Notes: a model not told the origin generated them from the sequence alone. A stretch of 64,000 bases of DNA from Denitratisoma sp. DHT3 (GCF_007833355.1 NZ_CP020914.1:172047-236046), one strand, 5' to 3'; positions 54,029 to 63,570 are shown, counted from the stretch's first letter. Translations and numbers: made by a program.

Positions 54029-55798
54029 TCACGACGGGTTCTCCCCGGATTCCCGGCGTGCGGCCGGGTCGGCCGCGGGCGGCAGGCCCTCCTTGCGATA
54101 CAGCCCTCTCAGCGATGCGTAGCGTTCGGCGCGCACGGCGCGGACCCGCACGATCGCCTGCTCCATCGGCACGCCCAGCTGGGCCAGGGTCTCGGCGGCC
54201 AGCATCAGGCTGCCTTCCAGCACTTCCGGAATGGCCTCGGTGGCGCCGGCATGCTTCAGGCGCACCACGCCCGCGTCGTCCAGGGCGCGCACCACCACCG
54301 GCAGAGCGGGGTGGCTCTGGCGCACCAGACGCAGCACGCGTTCCGCCGAGGACAGGTCGGGGTAGGTGATCACCACCGCCCGCGCCCGGCCCAGGCCGGC
54401 GGCCTGGAGCACTTCCAGGCGGTCGGCGTTGCCGAAGGCGGTATGGCCCAGCGCGGGCAGGTGGCGCTTGTCGATCGACTGGAGGTCCAGATCGAGGGCC
54501 AGGAAGGGAATGCCCTCCGCCGAGAGGAACTCGCCGATATTCTTGCCTGTGCGCCCGTAGCCGCAGAGGATCACGTGGTCCGACAGGTCGCTGCTTTCCG
54601 CGGAAACCGCCTGCACCACCTGTTCTCCCCGGGCGCGGTTGCTGGTGACGTGGGCGCCCCAGCGGGCCGTGTGGTCGATCAGGAACGGGGCGATGAACAT
54701 CGAGGCCAGTATCGCCGAGATGGTGAGCTGGAAGACGTCGCCATCGACCAGCTTGAGCGCGTTGGCATAGTTGATCAGCACCAGGCCGAACTCCCCGCCC
54801 TGGGCCAGCTGCGCCGCGGTGCGCAGGCTGACGTCAAGGGGGCTGCGCGTTCCCTTTGCCGCCAGCAGCGCCACCAGACCCTTGCCGCCCACCAGCAACA
54901 CGACCGCCAGCAGCAGCCGCTCGATGTTGGCGAGGACGTAGCCGATGTCGAGCATCATGCCCACGGTGACGAAGAACAGCCCCAGCAGGATGTCGCGGAA
55001 AGGCCGGATGTCGGCTTCCACCTGGTGGCGGTAGGCGGTCTCGGAGATCAGCATGCCGCCCACGAAGGCGCCCAGCGCCAGGGACAGGCCGGCCTGTCCG
55101 GTGGCGAAGGAAAGACCCACCACGATCCAGAGGGCGGTGAGCACGAACAGCTCGCTGGAGCGATGGTGCGCCACCCGGTCGAAAATGGGACCGATCAGCC
55201 GCTTGCCGATGCCGATCAGCAGCGTCAGCGCCAGGACCGCCTGGAGCAGGGCGAGGCCCATGGCGCGGGCCAGGCCCTCGCCGGGCGCGGCCAGCGCCGG
55301 GAACAGGATCAGGGCCGGCACCACCGCCAGATCCTGGAACAGCAGCACGCCCATGGTCTGGCGCCCGGCCCGGGAATGCAGCTCCAGACGCTCGGAGAGC
55401 ATCTTGGCGACGATCGCCGTCGAGGACATCGCCACCGCCAGGCCCACCGCCAGGGAAGTGCGCCAGCCCTGGCCGTAGAACAGGCCGGTGACCAGGGCGG
55501 TGCCGGCCACGGTCAGCAGCACCTGGGCCGGGCCCAGGCCGAACACCAGGGAGCGCATCGCCACCAGGCGCGGCAGGGAAAATTCCAGGCCGATCGAGAA
55601 CATCAGGAACACCACGCCGAATTCGGCGAAGGCGTCCACCTGCGCGCTTTCCTTCAGCAGGGCCAGTCCGTGGGGCCCCAGGGCGATGCCGATGGACAGG
55701 TAGCCCAGCATCGCCGGCAGGCGCAAGCGCCGGGTGAGCGCCACCGCGAAGACGGCCGCGCTGAGGAGAAAAGTGATCAGGAGCAGAGTCGAGTGCAT
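54029..55798 (-). CDS. KefB/KefC-type monovalent cation:proton antiporter
   Basis: A 589-residue CPA2 antiporter. About 12 membrane helices begin MHSTLLLITFLLSAAVFAVA; the ion-binding region is VFLMFSIGLEFSLPRL. The C-terminal cytoplasmic part has a TrkA-N NAD-binding domain (DHVILCGYGRTGKNIGEFLS). Kef systems export K+ and are gated by glutathione adducts. An in-frame ATG 27 bases upstream is an alternative start. It is divergent from the other antiporters of the island. Confidence 0.9.
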   Translation of the reverse strand: MHSTLLLITFLLSAAVFAVALTRRLRLPAMLGYLSIGIALGPHGLALLKESAQVDAFAEFGVVFLMFSIGLEFSLPRLVAMRSLVFGLGPAQVLLTVAGTALVTGLFYGQGWRTSLAVGLAVAMSSTAIVAKMLSERLELHSRAGRQTMGVLLFQDLAVVPALILFPALAAPGEGLARAMGLALLQAVLALTLLIGIGKRLIGPIFDRVAHHRSSELFVLTALWIVVGLSFATGQAGLSLALGAFVGGMLISETAYRHQVEADIRPFRDILLGLFFVTVGMMLDIGYVLANIERLLLAVVLLVGGKGLVALLAAKGTRSPLDVSLRTAAQLAQGGEFGLVLINYANALKLVDGDVFQLTISAILASMFIAPFLIDHTARWGAHVTSNRARGEQVVQAVSAESSDLSDHVILCGYGRTGKNIGEFLSAEGIPFLALDLDLQSIDKRHLPALGHTAFGNADRLEVLQAAGLGRARAVVITYPDLSSAERVLRLVRQSHPALPVVVRALDDAGVVRLKHAGATEAIPEVLEGSLMLAAETLAQLGVPMEQAIVRVRAVRAERYASLRGLYRKEGLPPAADPAARRESGENPS

Positions 55799-55895
55799 GG
55801 GTCGGGTATCGGAATCGGAGGCCATTGCGGCCTTGATAGAATGGCCCGCCGCACTGACTCCCGAGTTTACCAAGAGAAGAGACCCTCTCCCCATC

Positions 55896-57113
55896 ATGAT
55901 GATTATCGGAATTCCCCTGGAGTTTTTGCTGTTCGCCGCCACCCTGCTGGGGGTCGCCCTGTTTCATGGTCATACGCTGTACATCGGCCTGGCCGGGCTG
56001 GCCGCCGTTTCCCTCTACAAGATCCTGGTGGCCGGCTTCGCCTTGGGTCCGGGGTTCGAGGGCTTCGCGGCCCACCTGGGCCATGAGCTGGTCACCCTGT
56101 CCAACCTGCTCTGCCTGTTGCTGGGCTTCGCGCTGCTGTCGCGCCATTTCGAGAAGAGTCATCTGCCGGTCATCCTGCCCCGCTACCTGCCCGACGACTG
56201 GAAGGGCGGGTTCCTGCTGCTGGTGATGGTCTTCGTCCTTTCGGCCTTCCTCGACAATATCGCCGCGGCCCTCATCGGCGGCGCCATGGCCCACCAGTTG
56301 TTCCGCGCCCGGGTCCATATCGGCTACCTGGCGGCCCTGGTCGCCGCCTCCAACGGGGGCGGGGCAGGGTCCGTAGTGGGGGATACCACCACCACGATGC
56401 TCTGGATCGCCGGTGCCTCGCCCCTGCAGGTAATGGAGGCCTTTGTCGGTAGCAGCGTCGCACTGGTGGTGTTCGGCATTCCTGCCGCCCTGGCCCAGCA
56501 GCGCTATTCGCCCATCCTCAAGCATAGCCACGCGCACACCCGTGTAGATTGGGGCCGTGTGGGCATCGTGGCCACGATCCTGGTTTTCGCGGTGGCGACC
56601 AATCTCTTCGTGAACTTCCGCTATCCGGCCGAAGCCAGCCACTTCCCCTTCATCGGCGTGGCCGTCTGGGTGGCGATCCTGCTGACATCCAACCTGCGGC
56701 GCCATGACTGGGAGGTCCTGCCGGAGTCCTTCAAGGGGTCCGTCTTCCTCCTCTCCCTGGTGCTCTGCGCCTCCATGATGCCGGTGGAGCAACTGCCGCT
56801 GGCCTCCTGGACCACCACCCTGGGTCTGGGCTTCGTCTCCGCCGTTTTCGACAACATTCCCCTGACCGCCCTGGCCATCAAGCAGGGGGGCTACGACTGG
56901 GGCTTCCTCGCCTACGCGGTGGGCTTCGGCGGTTCCATGGTCTGGTTCGGTTCCTCCGCCGGCGTCGCCTTGGCCAACATGTATCCGGAAGCCAAGTCCG
57001 TGGGGTTGTGGCTGCGCCACGGCTGGTTCGTGGCAGTGGGCTATCTGGCCGGTTTCCTGGCCCTCGTGCTCCTCGTGGGCTGGCATCCCGAGGTCCTGGG
57101 CGGAGCGCGCTAG
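55896..57113 (+). CDS. NhaD/ArsB-superfamily ion transporter
   Basis: A 405-residue membrane protein with about 11 helices. The segment VLSAFLDNIAAALIGGAMAH and its repeat FVSAVFDNIPLTALAIKQGG are the paired discontinuous-helix motifs of NhaD/ion-transporter superfamily proteins; SNGGGAGSVVGDTTTTM lies near the ion site. A sodium:proton antiport role is likely. It is followed directly (stop TAG, then ATG) by another antiporter gene. Confidence 0.82.
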   Translation: MMIIGIPLEFLLFAATLLGVALFHGHTLYIGLAGLAAVSLYKILVAGFALGPGFEGFAAHLGHELVTLSNLLCLLLGFALLSRHFEKSHLPVILPRYLPDDWKGGFLLLVMVFVLSAFLDNIAAALIGGAMAHQLFRARVHIGYLAALVAASNGGGAGSVVGDTTTTMLWIAGASPLQVMEAFVGSSVALVVFGIPAALAQQRYSPILKHSHAHTRVDWGRVGIVATILVFAVATNLFVNFRYPAEASHFPFIGVAVWVAILLTSNLRRHDWEVLPESFKGSVFLLSLVLCASMMPVEQLPLASWTTTLGLGFVSAVFDNIPLTALAIKQGGYDWGFLAYAVGFGGSMVWFGSSAGVALANMYPEAKSVGLWLRHGWFVAVGYLAGFLALVLLVGWHPEVLGGAR

Positions 57114-58451
57114 ATGCGATATCTCGGCCTACTCCCGCTGCTTTCTCCGCTCCCCGCCCTGGCCGCCGGAGGCGGCGTGGTGGGGGAGAACCTGCTCTGG
57201 CTGGCCCTGATCCTGATGGCGGCCCGGCTCTTCGTGCCCCTGGCGCGGCGCGTCGGTTTTCCCGCGGTGCTGGGAGAGTTGCTGCTGGGGGTGGTGCTGG
57301 GCAATCTTTCCCTGGCCGGAGTGGATTACTTCGCCACCATCGCTCGGGATCCCATCGTCGCCTTCATCGCCGAACTGGGGGTGATCGTGCTGTTGCTGCA
57401 GATCGGTCTGGAAACCCGGTTGAAGGACCTGATTCAGGTTGGCCCCCGGGCCACCCTGGTGGGCTGCGTCGGCATCGCCGCGCCTTTCGCGCTGGGGGCC
57501 TGGTTTGTCGGTCCCCTCCTGTTACCCGGCATGACCACCCATACCTACCTGTTTCTCGGTGCCACCCTGGCCGCCACCTCGGTGGGCATCACCGGCCGGG
57601 TGTTCCGCGATCTGGGCAAGCTCGACACCCCCGCCGCCCGTATCGTATTGGGGGCGGCGGTGATCGACGACGTGCTGGGTCTGGTAATCCTGGCCGTGGT
57701 CTCCAGCCTGGTCACGGCGGGTTCCGTGAGCGGCGGCGAGGTGCTGTGGATCATCGCCAAGGCGGCCCTGTTCCTGGCCGGCAGCATCGGCATCGGGCGC
57801 CTGATCGCTCCCCATTCCAGCCGCTGGCTGGCCCGGCTCGATGCCGGACCCAGTATGCTTTTCGCCCAGGTGCTGGCCACCGGCCTGTTCCTCGCCTGGC
57901 TGGCCCATGCCATGGGCCTGGCGCCCATCATCGGCGCCTTCGCCGCCGGCCTGCTGTTCGAGCCGGTGTTCCTCAAGGACTTCGAGACTCCCGCCATCGT
58001 GCGGGAGATCCAGCCCCTGCTGCCTGCCCATGACCCGGATCTGGCGGGGCGCCTGATGCCGGTACTGGCCCGCCATGCGGGCCACCAGCACGAGCACATG
58101 ATCGAGCCCATCGGTTATTTCTTCGTTCCGGTGTTCTTCGTCCTCACCGGGATGCAGGTGGATCTGCGGGCCTTCGCCGATCCGGCGGTCGTCGGCATCG
58201 CCCTGGGCATCACCGTCGCCGCCATCGTCGGCAAATTGCTGGCGGGGGTCTGCGCCGGCACCGCCGGGCGCTGGCTGGTGGGTTGGGGCATGGTGCCCCG
58301 GGGCGAGGTGGGCCTGATCTTCGCCATGGCCGGACGCCAGTTGGGGGTGATCGGCGAGGGACTGTTTTCCGCGGTGGTGGTGATGGTGATCCTGACCACC
58401 GTGGTGACGCCGCCCATGCTTTCATGGCTGCTGAGGCCCTCCCGCAGCTGA
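57114..58451 (+). CDS. CPA2-type cation:proton antiporter
   Basis: A 445-residue antiporter. After a hydrophobic N-terminus (LGLLPLLSPLPALAAGGG) come segments FPAVLGELLLGVVLGN, LGVIVLLLQIGLETRL and AAVIDDVLGLVILAVV; the Asp pair of the last is the ion-binding site in NapA-like antiporters. There is no C-terminal TrkA domain. It abuts the NhaD-like gene and overlaps the next antiporter gene by TGATG, so the three are one transcript. Confidence 0.88.
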   Translation: MRYLGLLPLLSPLPALAAGGGVVGENLLWLALILMAARLFVPLARRVGFPAVLGELLLGVVLGNLSLAGVDYFATIARDPIVAFIAELGVIVLLLQIGLETRLKDLIQVGPRATLVGCVGIAAPFALGAWFVGPLLLPGMTTHTYLFLGATLAATSVGITGRVFRDLGKLDTPAARIVLGAAVIDDVLGLVILAVVSSLVTAGSVSGGEVLWIIAKAALFLAGSIGIGRLIAPHSSRWLARLDAGPSMLFAQVLATGLFLAWLAHAMGLAPIIGAFAAGLLFEPVFLKDFETPAIVREIQPLLPAHDPDLAGRLMPVLARHAGHQHEHMIEPIGYFFVPVFFVLTGMQVDLRAFADPAVVGIALGITVAAIVGKLLAGVCAGTAGRWLVGWGMVPRGEVGLIFAMAGRQLGVIGEGLFSAVVVMVILTTVVTPPMLSWLLRPSRS

Positions 58452-59638
58452 TGGCCTATCCCGCCATTTTCACCGCCGCCCTGTGTCTGTTGCTGGCCTT
58501 CGGCGTCGAGCGCCTGGGCCGCTCCAGCGGCATACCCTCGGTGATCCTGCTGATCCTGATGGGGCTGCTCGGCAAGCCGGCCCTGGCCGCCCTGGGGGTT
58601 GCCCTTTCCGGCCTTGACGGGGTGGTGCCCCTGCTCGGTGCGGTGGGCCTGGTCCTGATCGTCCTGGAAGGCGCCCTCGATATCGAGTTGCGGCGGGACC
58701 GGCTGCACGCCGCCGCCGGGGCGGGGCTGCTGGCGGTGGCCGGTTTCGGGGTCTGCCTGGCGGTGTTCGCTTCCCTGGCCGTGCTGGCCCTTTCCATGAC
58801 GCCTTTCCAGGCCCTGATCCTGGCGGTGCCCTTTGCCGTGATCAGCAGCGCCGTCGCCATTCCGGGCAGTTCCTTCCTGACGCCGGCCGGCCGCGAGTTC
58901 GTGGTGTATGAGAGCTCCATTTCGGACATCCTGGGGGTCATGGTGTTTTTTGCCCTGGTGGGCTCCGATGGCACCCCCGGCGGCATCGCCTGGGGATTGC
59001 TGGGGGGCGGGGCCCTGTCCCTGCTGTTGGCGGTCGTCTGCACCCTGACCCTGGTGGCCGTGCTGATCCGGATCGACGGCCACATCCGCTTCATTCCGTT
59101 GCTGGCCGGCCTTTTCGGGCTCTATGCGGCAGGCAAGATGCTGCATCTGTCGCCCCTGATCCTGGTGCTGCTGTTCGGCCTGGCCCTCAACAACCCGTCC
59201 CTGCTCGGCCGTTTCCCGCCCTTCAGTCGCTGGATCGATGATAGCTACGAGGCGACGCTGAAGGAGTTCAAGGTGCTGACCATGGAACTCACCTTCGCGG
59301 TACGGGGATTCTTTTTCCTGCTGCTGGGGTACTGGACCGAGTTATCCGATCTGGCGCACTACCAAGCCTGGCTCTCCGCCGCCCTGGTCCTAGCAACGAT
59401 CTATGCCAGCCGCGGCGCGATGCTGCGCCTGGGGCGCTCTTCCATGGTTGCTTCCCTGACCTGGCTGGCCCCCCGGGGCCTGATCACGGTGCTGCTGTTC
59501 CTGAATGCGCGGGAGGTCCTCTCGCTGCCCGCCTACGCCCAGGGAACGGTGATGCTGGTGGTGCTGGCCTCGGCGGCGCTGATGGCCCTTGGTCGGCCCC
59601 GACGGGCCCCGGCTGCCGTCGTCACAAATGGCGGTTGA
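58451..59638 (+). CDS. Cation:proton antiporter
   Basis: A 395-residue membrane protein of the CPA family with about 11-12 helices (LLLAFGVERLGRSSGIPSVI, GAVGLVLIVLEGALDIELRR, SSISDILGVMVFFALVG). The start overlaps the preceding stop (TGATG). An alternative ATG lies about nine codons upstream within the previous gene. The 3' end overlaps the convergent lipoprotein gene by 17 bases. Ion specificity unknown. Confidence 0.82.
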   Translation: MAYPAIFTAALCLLLAFGVERLGRSSGIPSVILLILMGLLGKPALAALGVALSGLDGVVPLLGAVGLVLIVLEGALDIELRRDRLHAAAGAGLLAVAGFGVCLAVFASLAVLALSMTPFQALILAVPFAVISSAVAIPGSSFLTPAGREFVVYESSISDILGVMVFFALVGSDGTPGGIAWGLLGGGALSLLLAVVCTLTLVAVLIRIDGHIRFIPLLAGLFGLYAAGKMLHLSPLILVLLFGLALNNPSLLGRFPPFSRWIDDSYEATLKEFKVLTMELTFAVRGFFFLLLGYWTELSDLAHYQAWLSAALVLATIYASRGAMLRLGRSSMVASLTWLAPRGLITVLLFLNAREVLSLPAYAQGTVMLVVLASAALMALGRPRRAPAAVVTNGG

Positions 59639-60137
59639 GGAGGGCGAACAGCCGGTGGTAGAAGTCGCCGTCGGCAATCGTCTCCTCACCCACCTTGATC
59701 ATGTTCTCGCTGCTGGCGATCCAGGGCATGGAAATGGAGCCCATTCCGGTCACGCTTAGGCCGGCGCTGGTGTTGCTGGCCTTGAGTTCGAAATAAGTCT
59801 GTTTGGCATTGGCATAAACCACGGCTCCCGGTTCCGCCGCCAGGCAGACCAGGTTGATCTCCAGCCGGGTGTGGTGCTCCTTCGAGGGCTGGAAGGCCTT
59901 GTGGCCCTGGATCAGGGCCTTGGCCTTCTGCTCCACCTGGTAACCCTGGCTGAGCAGGGCCCGGCGTCCGGCTTCGCAGGCGCTTTCGCTGTCGGCCTTG
60001 ATGCGGTATTCGAAGGGGGTGTCGGCGCCGAAGCTTTCCTTGGGGTAGACGGACAGTGCCGACAAGGGGGTGGAGGGCGCGGCACAGCCCGCTGCCAGGC
60101 AGCAGGTGATCAGGGGGAGGAGGCGTCGGGGGAGCAT
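59622..60137 (-). CDS. DUF2242-type lipoprotein
   Basis: A 171-residue protein with a lipoprotein signal peptide: MLPRRLLPLITCCLAAGC, lipobox LAAGC with C18. The mature part (YPKESFGADTPFEYRIKADS; LLNRHL at the end) fits the DUF2242 family of betaproteobacteria, function unknown. It is divergent from a MarR gene and probably controlled from the same operator. Frame is open upstream; ATG 60137 starts the signal peptide. Confidence 0.78.
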   Translation of the reverse strand: MLPRRLLPLITCCLAAGCAAPSTPLSALSVYPKESFGADTPFEYRIKADSESACEAGRRALLSQGYQVEQKAKALIQGHKAFQPSKEHHTRLEINLVCLAAEPGAVVYANAKQTYFELKASNTSAGLSVTGMGSISMPWIASSENMIKVGEETIADGDFYHRLFALLNRHL

Positions 60138-60148
60138 TGAAGGGGTGA

Positions 60149-60168
60149 TATATTGATTGCAATATAAT
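60149..60168. promoter_or_regulatory. MarR-type operator overlapping a TATAAT box
   Basis: Perfect inverted repeat TATATTG-attg-CAATATA (60149-60166), strikingly AT-rich for this genome, in the 92-base gap between the divergent lipoprotein and MarR genes. A perfect TATAAT (60163-60168) overlaps its right arm, so binding would block transcription toward the MarR gene. Confidence 0.65.
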
Positions 60169-60229
60169 TGCTGACCATTTACCGGGTGAATTCTACAAGA
60201 CCGGCAACCCAGCTCAGCGGAAGGCTGCA

Positions 60230-60698
60230 ATGACCAGGAACCCCAATACCCAATTACCGATGGATGTGCTGCGGAAGTTCCGCCTGATTTTCGGCTCGGT
60301 GCGCCAGCACTTCCGGGAAATCGAGCAGAACTGCGGCGTCTCGGGCTCCCAGCTTTGGATCCTGCAGGAGGTGGCGGGCCTACCGGGACTCGGGGTTTCC
60401 GAACTGGCAGGCCGCCTGGCGATCCACCAGTCCACCTGTAGCCAGTTGGTGGATAAACTCGTTGCACGGGGCCTGCTGGTCAAGCAGCGTAGCGTCGAGG
60501 ACCAGCGGCGGGTGGGCCTGAGCCTGTCCGCCGAGGCCGAGGGCATCCTCGGCCGGGCGGCGGGGCCTGCTGCCTGCGGCCCTGATGGCGCTGCCGATGG
60601 ATGCCCTGGCGATCCTCGACGATTCCCTGGCGCGGGTGATCGAACACCTGCCCCGCCGTGACGAACGCTGGGCCGACCGGCCCCTGGCGGACCTGTGA
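60230..60698 (+). pseudogene. MarR family regulator with a C-terminal frameshift
   Basis: The frame from 60230 encodes a MarR winged helix (LGVSELAGRLAIHQSTCSQL, VKQRSVEDQRRVGLSLS) and ends at 60661 with a tail of Gly, Pro and Ala. Removing one G from the run GGGG at 60562-60565 restores a normal C-terminal helix (LLPAALMALPMDALAILDDS, LARVIEHLPRRDERW) ending at TGA 60696-60698, which overlaps the next ATG. The restored protein has 155 residues. The DNA-binding domain is intact; the dimerising C-terminal helix is lost, so function is doubtful. A sequencing error cannot be excluded. Confidence 0.75.
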
Positions 60699-61279
60699 TG
60701 GTGCGCCGGCTTTCCCTGGCTGCCCTGGCCCTGCTGGCAGGATGCGCCTCGCCTTCGCCGTCTCCCGGCCCCCTGGTCTTGGGGCCAAAGGATACTGTTT
60801 CCTCTCCCGAGGGCAGACCACGGGGCGCCACGCCTCTCCCACCGGCGCCGTCAATACCGCCTGTCCCGGCCGTCGTCCCCGCCGAGATGCCGGGGGACGT
60901 GGCGGATGGGGCGGATGGGGCGCCCCGCGTGATTTTCCCCCGGGGATCGGCCCAATTGCCCATCGAGAGTGGGGCCGTCATCCGTGCGGTGGCGGAGGCC
61001 CTCAAGGCAGAGCGGTCCCGCACGGTGCTGCTGGTGGGGTATTCCGACCACTGGGGGAGCCGGGAAATCTCGCTGGCCCTGGCCGTGCGGCGCGTCGATG
61101 TGGTGGCGAAGGAACTTTTGCGCCAGGGCGTACCTGGTGGACAGATCCGGAAACTGGCTCGCGGATACCTGAAATCCGTGTTGGCCCAATGCCGGGGCCC
61201 AGCCTGTGAGCGAAGGCTGCAGCAAGTCGAACTGCGCCTGGTGGACAAGGCGGGCCGGGAACTGGCGGGGCTTTCCTGA
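60698..61279 (+). CDS. OmpA-like lipoprotein
   Basis: A 193-residue outer-membrane lipoprotein. Signal and lipobox MVRRLSLAALALLAGC (LLAGC), a Pro-rich linker (PLPPAPSIPPVPAVVPAEMP) and a C-terminal OmpA/peptidoglycan-binding domain (VLLVGYSDHWGSREISLALA, VRRVDVVAKELLRQG). The start overlaps the stop of the restored MarR frame. It overlaps the following antiporter by one base and belongs to that transcript. Confidence 0.8.
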   Translation: MVRRLSLAALALLAGCASPSPSPGPLVLGPKDTVSSPEGRPRGATPLPPAPSIPPVPAVVPAEMPGDVADGADGAPRVIFPRGSAQLPIESGAVIRAVAEALKAERSRTVLLVGYSDHWGSREISLALAVRRVDVVAKELLRQGVPGGQIRKLARGYLKSVLAQCRGPACERRLQQVELRLVDKAGRELAGLS

Positions 61280-62469
61280 TGCCGGACTATCTTGTCGCCA
61301 TGATCGGGCCCCTGGCCTGGCCCGCCGCCCTGCTTGCAGCCTGGCTGGCGGGTGAGGCGGGCCAGCGTTGGCTGGCCCTGCCCCGGGTCAGCAGCTACGG
61401 CTTGGTGGGTTTCCTGCTGGCCGAGCACCAGGCGGGCCTCCTGGGGCGGATGGGGGGTGATGTGCTGGCCCTGGCCGCGGACGTGGCCTTCGGGATGATC
61501 CTCTTCGAGCTGGGCTACCGCATCAATCTGCGCTGGTTGCGGAGCAACCCCTGACTGGGCGTATCCAGCCTGCTGGAGTCCTTCGGCACGTTCGCCGCCG
61601 TCCTGGCCATCGCCCAGGCATTTGGCCTGGGTCTGGTGCCTTCCCTGCTGCTGGCGGCCCTGGCCATGTCCACCTCTCCCGCCTCCGTGCTGCGGGTGGT
61701 CAACGATCTCCACGCCTCGGGCCAGGTGACGGAACGGGTGCTGCACCTCTCGGCCTTCAACTGCGCCCTGGCCGTGGTCGTGTTCAAGGTCGTGGTCGGC
61801 TACTGGGTGCTCGCCACCGCCGGCAGCGTTTTCCAGGCACTCTGGAGCAGCCTGGTGGTCTTGGTGGTCTCGGCTGGCCTCGGGGTGCTCTTCGGCGTGG
61901 CGGTGCCCGCCCTGCTGCGCCGCACCGGGGCAACCGCCCGGGATGCCACGGTGCTGTTCTCCCTGGCGGTGCTGTTGCTGGTGACCCTGACCCACGGGCT
62001 GAAGTTCTCACCCCTGCTGGCGACCCTGGCCTTCGGCCTGGTGTCGCGCCATCGGCGGGTGGCGTTCTCCCAGGCCCAGCGCAACTTCGGCTCCCTCGGC
62101 AATCTGCTGACCCTGTTTCTGTTCGTCTTTGCCGGTGCCACACTGGACTGGCGCGATGCCGTGGCCGGCCTGGGACTGGCCCTGGCCCTGGTGGCTGGCC
62201 GCCTGGCAGTCAAGGTGGCGGCCGTGGCGTTGCTGGCCCGGGCCGCTGGCCTCTCCTGGCGCAAGGGCGCCTTGACCGGCCTGGCCCTGACGCCCCTGTC
62301 GGTGTTTGCCATCCTGCTGCTGGAGCAGACCCGCTACCTGGGGGTCGGCCTGGTGGATGACTTGGCGCCCCTGGCGGCCCTGGTCCTGCTGCTGGACCTG
62401 GTGGGCCCCATCGTCACCCAGCGGGCCCTGATCTGGGCCGGCGAGACCCATTCCGGAAAGGCGAACTGA
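61279..62469 (+). pseudogene. Cation:proton antiporter interrupted by an in-frame TGA
   Basis: Codons 1-91 encode the first helices (WPAALLAAWLAGEAGQRWLA; FGMILFELGYRINLRWLRSN). TGA at 61552-61554 stops the frame, but the same frame continues without shift through LGVSSLLESFGTFAAVLAIA and eight or so more helices to 62469 (396 codons in all). A single base change (for example from CGA or TGG) explains it. As sequenced the antiporter is truncated; a distal restart is unlikely to give a working protein. Confidence 0.8.
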
Positions 62470-62471
62470 CC

Positions 62472-63503
62472 ATGCCCCTGGAGCCCTTCAAGGTTTCCGA
62501 GTCCCTGACCCTGGGCGTTGAGCTGGAGTTGCAATTGGTGAACACCACCGATTTCGACCTCGCCGCCTCGGCCTCGGACATGCTGCATCTGCTGGAGCGG
62601 CAACCCTTTCCCGGCGACGTGAAGCCCGAGATCACCGAGAGCATGATCGAAATCTCCACCGACGTGCATCGGCGCCACGGGGACCTGCTGCTGCAGTTGC
62701 GGCAGATGCGGGATGTCCTGACCCGGGCGGGGGACCGGCTCAATGTGGCCCTCTACGGCTACCTGGCCAAGCAATTCACCGTCTTCGGTCAGCATGTCCA
62801 TGTGGGCTGCGCCTCGGCCGACGAGGCGCTGTTCCTGCTCCATGCCCTGAACCGGTATCTGCCCCACTTCATCGCCCTTTCCGCATCCTCCCCCTATTCC
62901 CAGGGGGTGGATACCCTGTTCGATTCGGCGCGGCTGAATTCCGTCTTCGCCTTTCCCCTCAGCGGCCGGGCACCCTTCATCCTGTCCTGGGATCAGTTCC
63001 AGAGCGAGTATTTCGCCAAGATGGAAGGGACCGGCGTGGTGAAGAGCATGAAGGACTTCTATTGGGATATCCGGCCCAAGCCCGAGTTCGGCACCATCGA
63101 ACTGCGGGTCTGCGATACCCCGCTGTCCGTGGAGCGGGCGGCGGCCCTGGCGGGCTATCTGCAGATCCTCTGTGCCCACCTGCTGGAGCGGCGGGAGCCG
63201 GCGCCAGTGGAGGACGACTACCTGGTGTACAACTACAACCGCTTCCAGGCCTGCCGCTTCGGCCTGGATGGCGTACTGGTCCATCCCAAAACCCACGAGC
63301 GTCTACCCCTGCGGGAGGACATCCTTGCCACCCTGCGCCGGGTGACGCCGGTGGCGATGGATCTGGGGGCAGGGGATGTCCTGGATGGGATTTACCACGT
63401 GGTGGCCGAGGGCAACCACGCCAGCTTCCTGCGGTATCGATTCCAGGAGGAAGGTAGTTTGCCGGCAGTCGTGGATGCGGCGGTGGAATGTTTTCGCCAA
63501 TGA
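62472..63503 (+). CDS. GCS2-type carboxylate-amine ligase (YbdK-like)
   Basis: A 343-residue ATP-dependent ligase of the glutamate-cysteine ligase 2 family. Typical segments: [13 protein letters not shown] near the start, [31 protein letters not shown] and [20 protein letters not shown]. Family members join glutamate and cysteine or related amines; YbdK itself has only weak activity. It lies in the antiporter transcript, 2 bases after the broken antiporter. Link to glutathione-gated K+ efflux is a plausible inference. Confidence 0.85.
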   Translation: MPLEPFKVSESLTLGVELELQLVNTTDFDLAASASDMLHLLERQPFPGDVKPEITESMIEISTDVHRRHGDLLLQLRQMRDVLTRAGDRLNVALYGYLAKQFTVFGQHVHVGCASADEALFLLHALNRYLPHFIALSASSPYSQGVDTLFDSARLNSVFAFPLSGRAPFILSWDQFQSEYFAKMEGTGVVKSMKDFYWDIRPKPEFGTIELRVCDTPLSVERAAALAGYLQILCAHLLERREPAPVEDDYLVYNYNRFQACRFGLDGVLVHPKTHERLPLREDILATLRRVTPVAMDLGAGDVLDGIYHVVAEGNHASFLRYRFQEEGSLPAVVDAAVECFRQ

Positions 63504-63562
63504 AGACCCAGCGGGTTCTTTGGCTCCTGGGGGCGGTGTTGGCCTCGGTCATGGGACGATAG
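63500..63562 (+). CDS. Possible 20-residue hydrophobic peptide
   Basis: ATG at 63500 overlaps the ligase stop (ATGA) and starts a short [20 protein letters not shown] plus three residues, ending at 63562. It looks like a signal peptide or single membrane helix without a body. It may be a tiny membrane protein, or the remnant of a deleted secreted-protein gene. Confidence 0.3.
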   Translation: MKTQRVLWLLGAVLASVMGR

Positions 63563-63570
63563 GGCTGCCC

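Noticed and set aside
61552..61554. Selenocysteine as an explanation of the in-frame TGA
   Set aside because: The family has no selenoprotein members known to me, and no obvious SECIS-like hairpin is seen just after the TGA; a point mutation is simpler.
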